Assembly: GCF_006539505.1 (NCBI RefSeq)
Contig: NZ_BJND01000012.1
Location: forward strand, 1 to 64,000
DNA length: 64,000 bases
Origin: Streptomyces spinoverrucosus
GTDB taxonomy: Bacteria; Actinomycetota; Actinomycetes; Streptomycetales; Streptomycetaceae
Direction: 5' to 3'
This document shows positions 27,880 through 38,200 of this stretch, in pieces. Every line of letters begins with the position of its first letter. Positions within the stretch are counted from its first letter, which is position 1. The notes beneath the pieces were generated by a model. That model saw nothing but the letters and a program-made list of their open reading frames with translations. It was not told the DNA's origin and ran no database searches. Made by a program: the position numbers and the translations under genes.

Positions 27880-28977
27880 GTGCATGTCGTACTCGCTGGT
27901 GGGGGGACCGCCGGCCACATCGAGCCCGCGCTCGCCCTCGCGGACGCCCTGCGCAGGCAGGACCCGACGGTGGGGATCACGGCCCTGGGCACGGAGCGCG
28001 GCCTGGAGACCCGGCTCGTCCCGGAGCGGGGCTATGAGCTGGCGCTGATCCCCGCCGTACCGCTGCCGCGCAAGCCCACTCCCGAGCTGATCACCGTCCC
28101 GGGCCGGCTGCGCGGCACGATCAAGGCGGCCGAGCAGATCCTGGAGCGCACCAAGGCGGACGCGGTGGTCGGTTTCGGTGGCTATGTCGCCCTGCCCGGC
28201 TACCTCGCCGCCAAGCGGCTCGGCGTGCCGATCGTGATCCACGAGGCGAACGCCCGCCCCGGTCTCGCCAACAAGATCGGCTCCCGGTACGCCGCCCAGG
28301 TCGCCGTCTCCACCCCGGACAGCAAGCTCCGCGGCGCCCGCTACATCGGCATCCCGCTGCGCCGCTCCATCGCCACCCTCGACCGGGCCGCCGCCCGCCC
28401 CGAGGCCCGGCACATGTTCGGCCTCGACCCCAACCTGCCCACGCTGCTGGTCTCCGGCGGCTCGCAGGGCGCCCGCCGCCTCAACGAGGTGGTCCAGCAG
28501 GTTGCGCCCTACCTCCAGCAGGCCGGGATCCAGATCCTGCACGCGGTCGGCCCGAAGAACGAACTGCCGCAGGTGCACCAGATGCCGGGAATGCCCCCCT
28601 ATATCCCGGTAAGTTACCTGGACCGGATGGACCTCGCGTACGCCGCGGCCGACATGATGCTCTGCCGCGCGGGCGCGATGACCGTCGCCGAACTCTCCGC
28701 CGTCGGGCTCCCGGCCGCCTACGTCCCGCTGCCCATCGGCAACGGCGAACAGCGGCTGAACGCCCAGCCGGTGGTCAAGGCCGGCGGCGGACTGCTGGTC
28801 GACGACGCGGAACTCACCCCTGAGTGGGTGCAGCAGAACGTCCTGCCCGTGCTCGCCGACCCGCACAGGCTGTACGAGATGTCCCGCGCCGCCAGTGAGT
28901 TCGGCCGCCGGGACGCCGACGAACTCCTCGTCGGCATGGTGTACGAGGCGATCGCCGCCCACCGTGCACAGCGTTAG
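27880..28977 (+). CDS. murG: Lipid II synthase MurG (GlcNAc transferase)
   Basis: MurG transfers GlcNAc to lipid I on the inner face of the membrane. The 365-residue GT28 protein has the N-terminal motif GGGTAGHIEPALALA, the second glycine-rich loop VGFGGYVALPGYLAA and HEANARPGLANK, then VSGGSQGARRLNEVV and the UDP-sugar site MMLCRAGAMTVAELSAVGLP. The GTG start follows GGAGAG. No murC follows, as is usual in Streptomyces. Confidence 0.97.
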   Translation: MHVVLAGGGTAGHIEPALALADALRRQDPTVGITALGTERGLETRLVPERGYELALIPAVPLPRKPTPELITVPGRLRGTIKAAEQILERTKADAVVGFGGYVALPGYLAAKRLGVPIVIHEANARPGLANKIGSRYAAQVAVSTPDSKLRGARYIGIPLRRSIATLDRAAARPEARHMFGLDPNLPTLLVSGGSQGARRLNEVVQQVAPYLQQAGIQILHAVGPKNELPQVHQMPGMPPYIPVSYLDRMDLAYAAADMMLCRAGAMTVAELSAVGLPAAYVPLPIGNGEQRLNAQPVVKAGGGLLVDDAELTPEWVQQNVLPVLADPHRLYEMSRAASEFGRRDADELLVGMVYEAIAAHRAQR

Positions 28978-29003
28978 GCACGTTTGAACGGAAGGCAGGG
29001 AGC

Positions 29004-29798
29004 GTGGCCGGACCGACCACCGCCGAGCGCGGTGCACGCCAGCAGGAGTCGTCCGGCCCGCCCCTCGTCCGGAGGTTGAGGCGGCCCCGGCTTCGTACGA
29101 TCATCATCCTTGCGATTGTCCTGATTCTTCTCGGCACCGGTGTCGGCTGGCTGTTGTACGGCTCGCAGTGGACGCGCGTGGAGCGCGTGACCGTCTCCGG
29201 AACCCGTGTTCTGACGTCCGCGCAGGTGCGCGAGGCCGCCGATGTGCCGGTCGGATCGCCGCTGATTTCCGTCGACACCGACGGGATTGAGGCACGACTG
29301 CGTCGGAAATTGCCCCGAATTGATGCGGTTCAGGTAGTCCGTTCCTGGCCTCATGGAATCGGCCTGAAAGTGACCGAGCGGACCCCGGTTCTGCTCGTCG
29401 AAAAGGGCACGAAGTTTGTGGAAGTGGACGACGAAGGTGTCCGGTTCGCCACGGTTTCTGAGGCCCCGAAAGGCGTTCCGCTCCTCGAATTGACGGTGTC
29501 CCGGACGGGTTCGGCGGCGCCCAGCCACCGCCGCTTCGGCGAGAGCCGACTGGTGCGAGAGGCGGTCCGGGTCGCCGGTGCCGTTCCGGCCGCCGTCGCC
29601 GGCCAGACCCGGGTCGTCAAAGTCCGTTCCTACGACGACATCTCACTGGAGTTGAGCGGCGGACGCACCGTCGCGTGGGGGAGCAGTGAGAAGGGGCGTG
29701 CGAAGGCCCGTACGCTCACCGCTCTCATGAAAGCCGCCCCCGGCGCCCGGCACTTCGATGTCAGCGTTCCCACCGCGCCTGCGTCATCAGGGAGTTGA
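29004..29798 (+). CDS. ftsQ: Cell-division protein FtsQ
   Basis: FtsQ is a bitopic divisome scaffold. A basic cytoplasmic N-terminus (about 1-33) is followed by one helix (about 34-50, TIIILAIVLILLGTGVGWLL), a POTRA domain (about 57-126: WTRVERVTVSGTRVLTSAQV and later LKVTERTPVLLVEKG) and the FtsQ beta domain. The 264 residues are typical for actinobacteria. The GTG is preceded by AGGGAG. It lies 278 bases before ftsZ, which has its own promoters. Confidence 0.94.
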   Translation: MAGPTTAERGARQQESSGPPLVRRLRRPRLRTIIILAIVLILLGTGVGWLLYGSQWTRVERVTVSGTRVLTSAQVREAADVPVGSPLISVDTDGIEARLRRKLPRIDAVQVVRSWPHGIGLKVTERTPVLLVEKGTKFVEVDDEGVRFATVSEAPKGVPLLELTVSRTGSAAPSHRRFGESRLVREAVRVAGAVPAAVAGQTRVVKVRSYDDISLELSGGRTVAWGSSEKGRAKARTLTALMKAAPGARHFDVSVPTAPASSGS

Positions 29799-29888
29799 CG
29801 CACATCCGCGCAGGCCAGCACCCTGGTTGGGCAGCGCTACGCCTGATCACATAGGGTGAAAAGAAAAACGGGAGGTTCGGCGTGTTCG

Positions 29889-29918
29889 TTGAACGTGCGC
29901 CACTTGTCGACTTAGTGT
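29889..29918 (+). promoter_or_regulatory. Predicted ftsZ promoter
   Basis: TTGAAC (29889-29894) and TAGTGT (29913-29918) are 18 bases apart in the ftsQ-ftsZ gap. In S. coelicolor ftsZ is known to have several promoters, one induced at sporulation. A GACAC motif of the kind bound by WhiA lies downstream at 29944-29948. I cannot say which promoter is developmental. Confidence 0.5.
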
Positions 29919-29954
29919 CCTGTTCAGAAGACTCCAGGGAACAGACACACTGGT

Positions 29955-29979
29955 AACCCTAAACTTCAGCGTTAGGGTT
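29955..29979. promoter_or_regulatory. Inverted repeat in the ftsZ control region
   Basis: AACCCTAA (29955-29962) and TTAGGGTT (29972-29979) are perfect 8-base arms around nine bases, about 100 bases before the ftsZ start. TAAACT at 29960-29965 overlaps the left arm and could be a -10 box, so the dyad may be an operator. It is AT-richer than its surroundings. Confidence 0.45.
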
Positions 29980-30076
29980 CGGGTCGGCGATACGGACCGT
30001 CCCATTCGGCATCAGTCGTCGGACCGCGGGGCACCGCGAGACGACGGCACGTAATTCGAGGCGAGAGGCCTTCGAC

Positions 30077-31267
30077 GTGGCAGCACCGCAGAACTACCTC
30101 GCAGTCATCAAGGTCATCGGTGTCGGCGGCGGTGGTGTCAATGCCATCAACCGGATGATCGAGGTCGGTCTCAAGGGTGTCGAGTTCATCGCCATCAACA
30201 CCGACGCACAGGCGCTGTTGATGAGCGACGCCGACGTCAAGCTCGACGTGGGCCGCGAACTCACCCGCGGACTCGGCGCCGGAGCCAACCCGGCCGTCGG
30301 CCGCAAGGCCGCCGAGGACCACCGCGAGGAGATCGAGGAGGTCCTCAAGGGGGCCGACATGGTCTTCGTGACGGCCGGTGAAGGCGGCGGCACCGGCACC
30401 GGCGGCGCGCCCGTCGTGGCCAACATCGCACGCTCCCTCGGCGCGCTCACCATCGGCGTGGTGACGCGCCCGTTCACCTTCGAGGGACGGCGCCGCGCCA
30501 ATCAGGCCGAGGACGGCATCGCCGAACTCCGCGAAGAGGTCGACACCCTCATCGTCATCCCGAACGACCGGCTGCTGTCCATCTCGGACCGCCAGGTCTC
30601 CGTCCTCGACGCCTTCAAGTCGGCCGACCAGGTCCTGCTCTCCGGTGTCCAGGGCATCACCGACCTCATCACCACCCCCGGCCTCATCAACCTCGACTTC
30701 GCCGACGTCAAGTCGGTCATGTCCGAGGCCGGTTCGGCCCTCATGGGCATCGGCTCGGCCCGCGGCGACGACCGTGCGGTGGCCGCGGCCGAGATGGCGA
30801 TCTCCTCGCCGCTGCTCGAGGCGTCCATCGACGGCGCCCGGGGCGTGCTGCTCTCCATCTCCGGCGGCTCCGACCTCGGCCTGTTCGAGATCAACGAGGC
30901 CGCCCAGCTGGTCAGCGAGGCCGCCCACCCCGAGGCCAACATCATCTTCGGCGCGGTCATCGACGACGCGCTCGGCGACGAGGTCCGGGTCACCGTGATC
31001 GCCGCCGGCTTCGACGGGGGCCAGCCCCCGGCCCGCCGGGACAACGTCCTCGGCTCGTCCTCCGCCAAGCGCGAGGAGCCGGCTCCGGTACGGCAGACCG
31101 AGAGCCGCCCGTCCTTCGGCGCCCTCGGCAGCGTCAAGCCGAAGGAGGAGCCGGAGCCCGCGCCCGAGCCGGTGAGCGAGATCCAGGCGCCGCCGCCGGT
31201 CCCGCCGTCGCGCAGCTACGCGGACAGCGCGGCCGAGGAACTGGACGTACCGGACTTCCTGAAGTGA
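30077..31267 (+). CDS. ftsZ: Cell-division GTPase FtsZ
   Basis: FtsZ is the tubulin-like GTPase that forms Z-rings (ladders in sporulating hyphae). The 396-residue protein has [26 protein letters not shown], the tubulin signature [15 protein letters not shown], the synergy-loop region [19 protein letters not shown], an acidic Pro-rich linker (about 315-385) and the C-terminal peptide ELDVPDFLK that binds SepF. The GTG start follows GAGAGG. Its stop overlaps pgeF by four bases. Confidence 0.98.
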   Translation: MAAPQNYLAVIKVIGVGGGGVNAINRMIEVGLKGVEFIAINTDAQALLMSDADVKLDVGRELTRGLGAGANPAVGRKAAEDHREEIEEVLKGADMVFVTAGEGGGTGTGGAPVVANIARSLGALTIGVVTRPFTFEGRRRANQAEDGIAELREEVDTLIVIPNDRLLSISDRQVSVLDAFKSADQVLLSGVQGITDLITTPGLINLDFADVKSVMSEAGSALMGIGSARGDDRAVAAAEMAISSPLLEASIDGARGVLLSISGGSDLGLFEINEAAQLVSEAAHPEANIIFGAVIDDALGDEVRVTVIAAGFDGGQPPARRDNVLGSSSAKREEPAPVRQTESRPSFGALGSVKPKEEPEPAPEPVSEIQAPPPVPPSRSYADSAAEELDVPDFLK

Positions 31268-31995
31268 TAGGACAGCGCGACACCGTGAACGGCGCGCACT
31301 TCGCCTTCACCGACCGGTGGGGCGGGGTGAGCGCCGTTCCGTACGAGGAGCTCAACCTCGGCGGGGCGGTCGGTGACGACCCCGGCGCGGTGCGGACCAA
31401 TCGTGAGCTGGCCGCCAAGTCCCTGGGGCTGGACGCCGAGCGGGTCGTCTGGATGAACCAGGTGCACGGCGACGACGTGGCCGTGGTCGACGGACCCTGG
31501 GACTCCGCCGCGCCGATCCCATCGGTCGACGCGATCGTGACCCGGCGCCGCGGCCTCGCCCTCGCCGTCCTCACCGCCGACTGCGTGCCGGTCCTGCTCG
31601 CCGACCCCGTCGCCGGGGTCGCCGCCGCGGCGCACGCGGGCCGGCCCGGCATGGTCGCCGGCGTCGTTCCCGCCGCGCTACGCGCGATGATGGAACTGGG
31701 TGCCGAACCGGACCGGATCGTGGCCCGCACCGGACCCGCCGTGTGCGGCCGGTGCTACGAGGTGCCGGAGGCGATGCGCGCCGAGGTGGCCGCCGTCGAG
31801 CCGGAGGCGTACGCCGAGACGAGTTGGGGCACGCCCGCGGTCGACGTGGCCGCCGGCGTGCACGCGCAGCTCGCCCGGCTCGGGGTGCGCGACCTGGCGC
31901 AGTCGCCGGTGTGCACGCTGGAGTCGGGCGACCACTTCTCGTACCGCCGCGACCGCACCACCGGCCGGCTCGCGGGCTATGTGTGGCTGGACTGA
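31264..31995 (+). CDS. pgeF: PgeF/YlmD-type laccase-domain protein
   Basis: This family (DUF152, multicopper-oxidase-like fold) includes YfiH/PgeF, reported to correct misincorporated L-Ser in peptidoglycan precursors, and purine-nucleoside-cleaving enzymes. The 243-residue protein has MNQVHGDDV, the metal-site region [40 protein letters not shown] and a C-terminal [14 protein letters not shown]. Metal ligands His, Cys and His are in place. The GTG overlaps the ftsZ stop, so the two are coupled, as is usual in actinobacteria. Confidence 0.9.
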   Translation: MIGQRDTVNGAHFAFTDRWGGVSAVPYEELNLGGAVGDDPGAVRTNRELAAKSLGLDAERVVWMNQVHGDDVAVVDGPWDSAAPIPSVDAIVTRRRGLALAVLTADCVPVLLADPVAGVAAAAHAGRPGMVAGVVPAALRAMMELGAEPDRIVARTGPAVCGRCYEVPEAMRAEVAAVEPEAYAETSWGTPAVDVAAGVHAQLARLGVRDLAQSPVCTLESGDHFSYRRDRTTGRLAGYVWLD

Positions 31996-32001
31996 TGGGA
32001 C

Positions 32002-32721
32002 ATGACGGACCGTAAGGACGAACTCGCCAGGAATCTGGCACAGGTCGAGGAGCGCATCGCCGCCGCGTGCGCGGCCGCCGGGCGGCGGCGCGAGGAGGTG
32101 ACCCTGATCGTGGTCACCAAGACCTATCCCGCGGCCGATGTGCGGATCCTGTCGGAGCTCGGTGTGCGTCATGTCGCCGAGAACCGCGACCAGGACGCGG
32201 CACCGAAGGCCACGGAGTGCTCGGATCTGCCCCTTACGTGGCACTTCGTCGGCCAGTTGCAGACCAACAAGGTGCGTTCCGTGGTCGGTTACGCGGATGT
32301 CGTACAGTCCGTTGATCGTTCCAGGCTTGTCACGGCTCTGTCCAAGGAGGCCGTGCGCGCCGGGCGCGAGGTGGGATGCCTGATCCAGGTCGCGCTCGAC
32401 GCGGGCGAGAGCGCGAGAGGGGAGCGGGGTGGCGTGTCGCCGAGCGGAATCGGTGAGTTGGCGGATCTCGTGGCCGGCGCTCCGGGGCTGCGGCTGGACG
32501 GGCTGATGACCGTCGCGCCGCTCACCGGGGAGTACGCGGGACGCGAACTGGCGGCGTTCGAGCGGATGATGGATTTGTCGACTGACCTGCGCAGGACCCA
32601 TCCGGCTGCCACCATGGTCTCGGCAGGGATGAGCGCGGACCTCGAACAGGCCGTGGCCGCCGGAGCGACACATGTGCGCGTCGGCACTGCGGTACTCGGA
32701 GTCCGCCCCAGGCTCGGGTAA
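32002..32721 (+). CDS. yggS: YggS/PROSC-family PLP-binding protein
   Basis: This is a PLP-homeostasis protein with an alanine-racemase-type barrel and no known enzymatic activity. The 239-residue sequence has the PLP lysine in LIVVTKTYPA (about residue 40), HVAENRDQDAAPKA, WHFVGQLQTNK, and the phosphate-binding end SAGMSADLEQAVAAGATHVR. The ATG lies six bases after the pgeF stop with only a weak GGGA upstream. It is conserved in this position between ftsZ and sepF. Confidence 0.93.
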   Translation: MTDRKDELARNLAQVEERIAAACAAAGRRREEVTLIVVTKTYPAADVRILSELGVRHVAENRDQDAAPKATECSDLPLTWHFVGQLQTNKVRSVVGYADVVQSVDRSRLVTALSKEAVRAGREVGCLIQVALDAGESARGERGGVSPSGIGELADLVAGAPGLRLDGLMTVAPLTGEYAGRELAAFERMMDLSTDLRRTHPAATMVSAGMSADLEQAVAAGATHVRVGTAVLGVRPRLG

Positions 32722-32790
32722 CGTCGCCAAGAAGTCGGACTACAGCAGAAAATATGGTCATTGCCGTCGAAGGGCGGGCGTAACGACCTC

Positions 32791-32824
32791 GTGGATCGCG
32801 GGCACTTGGCAGTCGTCGATCCAC
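32791..32824. promoter_or_regulatory. Inverted repeat in the sepF leader
   Basis: GTGGATCG (32791-32798) and CGATCCAC (32817-32824) are perfect arms around 18 bases, ending 22 bases before the sepF start and just before its ribosome-binding site (GGAGGA). It may be a leader hairpin or operator. The 125-base gap before sepF may also hold a promoter; an AT-rich AAAATATGG stretch is at about 32747. Confidence 0.4.
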
Positions 32825-32846
32825 CACAGAGCGGAGGACTCAGAGC

Positions 32847-33488
32847 ATGGCCGGCGCGATGCGCAAGATGGCGGTCTACCTCGGCCTCGTGGAGGACGAT
32901 GGGTACGACGGCCGGGGATTCGACCCCGACGACGACTTCGAACCCGAACTCGACCCGGAACCCGAACGGGACCACCGGCGGCACGACTCGTCGCACCAGT
33001 CCCACGGTGCACATCAGTCCCAAAGGGACGAACCGGTACGAGTGGTGCAGCCTCCGGCGCCCCGCGAGCCGGTCGGTCACTCCGCTTCGCTACCCGCGGA
33101 ATCCGGACGTCCGGCGCGCATCGCGCCCGTGGCATCCATCACACAAGAACGCGCAAGCCTGGAGAAGAACGCACCGGTGATCATGCCCAAGGTTGTGTCG
33201 GAACGAGAGCCGTACCGGATCACCACACTTCACCCGCGGACCTACAACGAGGCCCGTACCATCGGGGAACACTTCCGTGAAGGCACTCCGGTGATCATGA
33301 ACTTGACTGAGATGGATGACACAGATGCCAAGCGACTTGTCGACTTTGCGGCGGGTTTGGTGTTTGGTCTTCACGGCAGTATCGAGCGGGTGACGCAGAA
33401 GGTGTTCCTGTTGTCTCCTGCTAACGTCGATGTCACGGCGGAGGACAAGGCCCGCATCGCAGAGGGCGGGTTCTTCAACCAGAGCTGA
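32847..33488 (+). CDS. sepF: Cell-division protein SepF, FtsZ membrane anchor
   Basis: The 213-residue protein begins with an amphipathic helix ([17 protein letters not shown]) that would bind the membrane, followed by an acidic/His/Gln-rich linker (about 17-95) and the SepF fold from about 105: [56 protein letters not shown] and [11 protein letters not shown]. SepF polymerises and binds the C-terminal peptide of FtsZ. The ATG has GGAGGA upstream. Confidence 0.96.
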   Translation: MAGAMRKMAVYLGLVEDDGYDGRGFDPDDDFEPELDPEPERDHRRHDSSHQSHGAHQSQRDEPVRVVQPPAPREPVGHSASLPAESGRPARIAPVASITQERASLEKNAPVIMPKVVSEREPYRITTLHPRTYNEARTIGEHFREGTPVIMNLTEMDDTDAKRLVDFAAGLVFGLHGSIERVTQKVFLLSPANVDVTAEDKARIAEGGFFNQS

Positions 33489-33568
33489 GACGCACGACCG
33501 GAAACAGCAGTACAAGCATCACCGAGCAGTACCCAGAGCACGGATCAGGGGAGAGGGAAGCAAGGGTC

Positions 33569-33853
33569 ATGAGCGTGGTCCTGGACGTCGTTTACATCGC
33601 GCTGATGTGCTTCCTCATCGTGCTCATCTTCCGGTTGGTCATGGACTACGTCTTCCAGTTCGCCCGCTCATGGCAACCCGGCAAGGCGATGGTGGTCGTT
33701 CTGGAGGCCACCTACACTGTCACTGATCCACCGCTCAAGCTTCTGCGGCGGTTCATCCCGCCGCTGCGTCTCGGGGGCGTGGCGCTCGACCTGTCCTTCT
33801 TCGTACTGATGATCATCGTCTACATCCTGATCTCGATCGTGAGCCGGCTGTGA
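33569..33853 (+). CDS. YggT-family membrane protein (YlmG)
   Basis: This 94-residue protein has two membrane helices (about 5-27 and 72-92) separated by the family motif ATYTVTDPPLKLLRRFIPPL. YggT/YlmG proteins lie between sepF and divIVA in many Gram-positive bacteria; the function is uncertain and may involve membrane or nucleoid organisation. The ATG follows a purine-rich AAGCAAGG. Confidence 0.93.
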   Translation: MSVVLDVVYIALMCFLIVLIFRLVMDYVFQFARSWQPGKAMVVVLEATYTVTDPPLKLLRRFIPPLRLGGVALDLSFFVLMIIVYILISIVSRL

Positions 33854-33906
33854 GCGATGTGAACTACGGTCTTGCCGAATGCCGACGACTACGTTGAGGT
33901 GAAGAG

Positions 33907-35043
33907 ATGCCGTTGACCCCCGAGGACGTGCGGAACAAGCAGTTCACGACCGTCCGCCTCCGAGAAGGCTATGACGAGGACGAGGTCGATGCCTTCCTCG
34001 ATGAGGTCGAAGCCGAGCTGACCCGCCTCCTCCGCGAGAACGAGGACCTGCGCGCCAAGCTGGCCGCGGCCACCCGCGCCGCCGCCCAGAACCAGCAGAA
34101 CATGCGCAAGCCCCCGGAGGGACAGGACCAGCAGCAGGGTATGCCCCAGCAAGGTGGTATGCCCCAGCAGGGCATGCCGCAGCAGGGCATGCGCGGTCCC
34201 GGCGCTCCCGTACCCGCCGGCATATCGGGCCCGCCGCAGCAGCAGATGGGTGGCCCCATGGGTGGCCCGCCCCAGCTGCCGAGCGGTGCGCCGCAGCTGC
34301 CCGCCGGTCCCGGCGGTCAGGGTCCGCAGGGTCCCGGCCCGATGGGTCAGGGTCCGATGGGCCAGGGGCCGATGCAGGGCCAGATGGGCCCCGGTCCCAT
34401 GGGCGGTCCGATGGGTGGTCCCGGTATGCCCGGTCAGGGCCCCGGGGGCGACAGCGCCGCGCGCGTTCTGTCGCTGGCCCAGCAGACCGCCGACCAGGCG
34501 ATCGCGGAGGCCCGTTCCGAGGCCAACAAGATCGTCGGTGAGGCTCGTTCGCGCGCCGAGGGCCTGGAGCGGGACGCCCGCGCCAAGGCCGACGCGCTGG
34601 AGCGGGACGCCCAGGAGAAGCACCGCGTCGCGATGGGCTCGCTGGAGTCCGCCCGCGCCACGCTGGAGCGCAAGGTCGAGGACCTGCGCGGCTTCGAGCG
34701 GGAGTACCGCACGCGCCTGAAGTCCTACCTGGAGTCGCAGCTGCGTCAGCTGGAGACCCAGGCGGACGACTCGCTCGCCCCGCCGCGCACTCCGGCGACC
34801 GCGTCCCTCCCGCCGTCCCCGGCGCCCTCCATGGCCCCGGCCGGCGCGAGCGCCCCGTCGTACGGCGGCGGCCAGACGATGGGTGGCGGCCCCTCGCCGT
34901 CCGGCCCGTCCTACGGCAGCCAGCAGCAGATGTCCCCGGCGATGACCCAGCCGATGGCTCCGGTACGGCCGCAGGGCCCGTCGCCGATGGGTCAGGCTCC
35001 CTCGCCCATGCGTGGGTTCCTCATCGACGAGGACGACAACTGA
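33907..35043 (+). CDS. divIVA: Polar growth determinant DivIVA (Wag31)
   Basis: DivIVA marks hyphal tips and recruits the wall-synthesis machinery. The N-terminal membrane-binding domain is [20 protein letters not shown] and [20 protein letters not shown] (about 3-50). A linker (about 65-178) is rich in Gln, Gly, Pro and Met, with QGM and GPMGQ repeats. The second coiled coil runs from about 180 to 285, and the tail is Pro/Ser-rich, ending [11 protein letters not shown]. The 378 residues are normal for Streptomyces. The ribosome-binding site is GAGGTGA. Last gene before the terminator. Confidence 0.96.
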   Translation: MPLTPEDVRNKQFTTVRLREGYDEDEVDAFLDEVEAELTRLLRENEDLRAKLAAATRAAAQNQQNMRKPPEGQDQQQGMPQQGGMPQQGMPQQGMRGPGAPVPAGISGPPQQQMGGPMGGPPQLPSGAPQLPAGPGGQGPQGPGPMGQGPMGQGPMQGQMGPGPMGGPMGGPGMPGQGPGGDSAARVLSLAQQTADQAIAEARSEANKIVGEARSRAEGLERDARAKADALERDAQEKHRVAMGSLESARATLERKVEDLRGFEREYRTRLKSYLESQLRQLETQADDSLAPPRTPATASLPPSPAPSMAPAGASAPSYGGGQTMGGGPSPSGPSYGSQQQMSPAMTQPMAPVRPQGPSPMGQAPSPMRGFLIDEDDN

Positions 35044-35081
35044 CGGTCCGTAGTACGGCGTAGACGTCGGCAGCGTTCATA

Positions 35082-35118
35082 GGGCGGGGCCCCGGATTTC
35101 GAGTCCGGGGCCCCGCCC
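35082..35118 (+). terminator. Intrinsic terminator of the ftsZ-divIVA region
   Basis: GGGCGGGGCCCCGGA (35082-35096) pairs perfectly with TCCGGGGCCCCGCCC (35104-35118) around TTTCGAG, and TTTTG follows. This is one of the few hairpin plus T-tract terminators in the window. Confidence 0.85.
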
Positions 35119-35192
35119 TTTTGCTACGCGTGTTCACGGCTTTTGCCGCGTGCGTTCGGGTGTGGGCGCAGTTGTGTGGGTGTACGCAACGC

Positions 35193-35238
35193 CGAAGGCC
35201 CGGGTCCACCAAGATTTTTTGGTGAACCCGGGCCTTCG
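35193..35238 (-). terminator. Terminator of ileS
   Basis: Two 20-base arms (35193-35212 and 35219-35238) pair with one mismatch around a GATTTT loop. The stem contains CGAAGGCCCGGGT / ACCCGGGCCTTCG. It starts nine bases beyond the ileS stop and could act in both directions. Confidence 0.75.
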
Positions 35239-35246
35239 GGCGGGTG

Positions 35247-38200
35247 TTACGCCTTGCGCAGGCGGAACGTCAGCGTCAGAGGCTCGTCCGCGAACGGGGA
35301 GCCGTAGCTGTCGTCCGCCTCGCCCTGGGCGAAGTCCGTTGCCAGGACCTCGTCGGCGATCAGCGTGGCGTGGTCGCTGAGGGCGGCGATCGTCGCCGGG
35401 TCCGTCGCCGTCCAGCGCAGCGCGATGCGGTCGGCGACGTCGAGGCCGCTGTTCTTGCGGGCCTCCTGGATCAGACGGATCGCGTCACGGGCGAGGCCCG
35501 CGCGGCGCAGTTCCTCCGTGATCTCCAGGTCCAGGGCGACCGTGGCACCCGAGTCCGAGGCCACCGACCAGCCCTCACGCGGGGTTTCCGTGATGATGAC
35601 CTCGTCCGGGGCCAGGGTGATCGTCTCGCCGTCGACCTCCACCGACGCCGTGCCCTCGCGCAGGGCGAGGGACAGTGCGGCCGCGTCGGCGTTCGCGATG
35701 GCCTTGGCGACGTCCTGGACGCGCTTGCCGAACCGCTTGCCCAGCGCACGGAAGTTGGCCTTGGCCGTCGTGTCGACCAGAGAGCCGCCGACCTCGCTCA
35801 GCGACGCGAGCGACTCGACGTTCAACTCCTCCGTGATCTGCGTGTGCAGTTCCGGGGAGAGGACGTCGAACCCGGTCGCGGCGATCAGCGCCCGCTTGAG
35901 CGGCTGACGCGTCTTGACGCCCGACTCCGCGCGCGTGGCCCGGCCCAGCTCCACCAGGCGGCGCACCAGCACCATCTGCTTCGACAGCTCCGGGTCGATG
36001 GCGGTCAGATCCGCCTCCGGCCAGGAGGACAGATGCACCGACTCCGGCGCCCCGGGCGTGACCGGCACGATCAGGTCCTGCCAGACCCGCTCGGTGATGA
36101 ACGGGGTGAGCGGGGCCATCAGCTTCGTGACCGTCTCGACGACCTCGTGCAGGGTGCGCAGCGCCGCCTTGTCGCCCTGCCAGAAGCGGCGCCGGGAGCG
36201 GCGTACGTACCAGTTCGACAGATCGTCGACGAACGCCGACAGCAGCTTTCCGGCGCGCTGGGTGTCGTACGCCTCCAGGGACTGGGTCACCTGGTCGGTC
36301 AGCGCGTGCAGTTCGGACAGCAGCCAGCGGTCGAGCAGCGGGCGCTCGGCCGGGGCCGGGTCGGCCTCGGACGGGGCCCAGTTCGACGTGCGCGCGTACA
36401 GGGCCTGGAAGGCGACCGTGTTCCAGTAGGTCAGGAGCGTCTTGCGGACGACCTCCTGGATGGTGCCGTGGCCGACGCGGCGGGCCGCCCACGGGGAGCC
36501 GCCGGCCGCCATGAACCAGCGGACCGCGTCGGCGCCGTGCTGGTCCATGAGCGGGATCGGCTGGAGGATGTTGCCCAGGTGCTTGGACATCTTCCGGCCG
36601 TCCTCGGCGAGGATGTGGCCGAGGCAGACCACGTTCTCGTACGACGACTTGTCGAAGACGAGGGTGCCGACGGCCATCAGCGTGTAGAACCAGCCGCGGG
36701 TCTGGTCGATGGCCTCGCTGATGAACTGCGCGGGGTAGCGGGACTCGAAGAGTTCCTTGTTCTTGTACGGGTAGCCCCACTGCGCGAACGGCATCGAACC
36801 CGAGTCGTACCAGGCGTCGATGACCTCCGGCACGCGCGTGGCCGTCTTCTGGCACTGCGGGCAGGCGAAGGTGACCTCGTCGATGAACGGGCGGTGCGGG
36901 TCGAGGCCGGACTGGTCCGTGCCGGTCAGCTCGGTGAGCTCGGCGCGGGAGCCGACGACCGTGAGGTGGTCGTCCTCGCAGCGCCAGATCGGCAGCGGGG
37001 TGCCCCAGTAGCGGTTGCGGGACAGGGCCCAGTCGATGTTGTTGTTGAGCCAGTCGCCGTAGCGGCCGTGCTTGACCGTGTCCGGGTACCAGTTGGTCCG
37101 CTCGTTCTCCTGAAGGAGGCGGTCCTTGATGGCCGTCGTGCGGATGTACCAGGACGGCTGCGCGTAGTAGAGCAGCGCCGTGTGGCAGCGCCAGCAGTGC
37201 GGGTAGCTGTGCTCGTACGGCAGGTGCTTGAAGAGCAGGCCGCGGTTGCCGAGGTCCTCGGTGAGCTTTTCGTCGGCCTTCTTGAAGAAGGCGCCGCCGA
37301 CGAGGGGGAGGTCCTCCTCGAAGGTGCCGTCCGGGCGGACCGGGTTCACGACCGGCAGGCCGTACGCGCGGCAGACCTTCAGGTCGTCCTCACCGAAGGC
37401 GGGGGACTGGTGGACCAGGCCGGTGCCGTCCTCGGTGGTGACGTAGTCGGCGTTGACGATGAAATGGGCCGGGGCCGGGAACTCGACCAGCTCGAAGGGG
37501 CGCTGGTACGTCCAGCGCTCCATCTCGGCGCCGGTGAAGGTCTGGCCGGTGGTCGTCCAGCCCTCGCCGAGCGCCTTCTCGACCAGCGGTTCGGCGACGA
37601 CGAGCTTCTCCTCGCCGTTGGTCGCGACGACGTAGGTGACCTCGGGGTGGGCGGCGACGGCCGTGTTCGAGACCAGGGTCCACGGGGTGGTCGTCCACAC
37701 CAGGAGGGCGGCCTCGCCGGCGAGGGGGCCGGAGGTGAGGGGGAAGCGGACGTAGACGGAAGGGTCGACGACCGTCTCGTAGCCCTGGGCCAGCTCGTGG
37801 TCGGACAGGCCGGTGCCGCAGCGGGGGCACCAGGGGGCGACGCGGTGGTCCTGGACGAGGAGGCCCTTGTTGAAGATCTCCTTCAGTGACCACCAGACCG
37901 ACTCGATGTACTCGGGCTCCATGGTCACGTACGCCTCGTCGAGGTCGACCCAGTAGCCCATGCGGGTCGTCAGCTCGGAGAAGGCGTCGGTGTGGCGGAG
38001 CACGGACTCGCGGCACTTGGCGTTGAACTCGGCGATGCCGTACGCCTCGATGTCCTTCTTGCCGGAGAAGCCCAGCTCCTTCTCCACCGCCAGCTCCACG
38101 GGGAGGCCGTGGCAGTCCCAGCCGGCCTTGCGGGCCACGTGGTAGCCACGCATGGTGCGGAAGCGGGGGAAGACGTCCTTGAAGACGCGGGCCTCGATGT

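Noticed and set aside
35244..37889. An 881-codon plus-strand frame opposite ileS
   Set aside because: It is an antisense shadow. ileS has all the family motifs, and the antisense frame stays open only because of high GC third positions.
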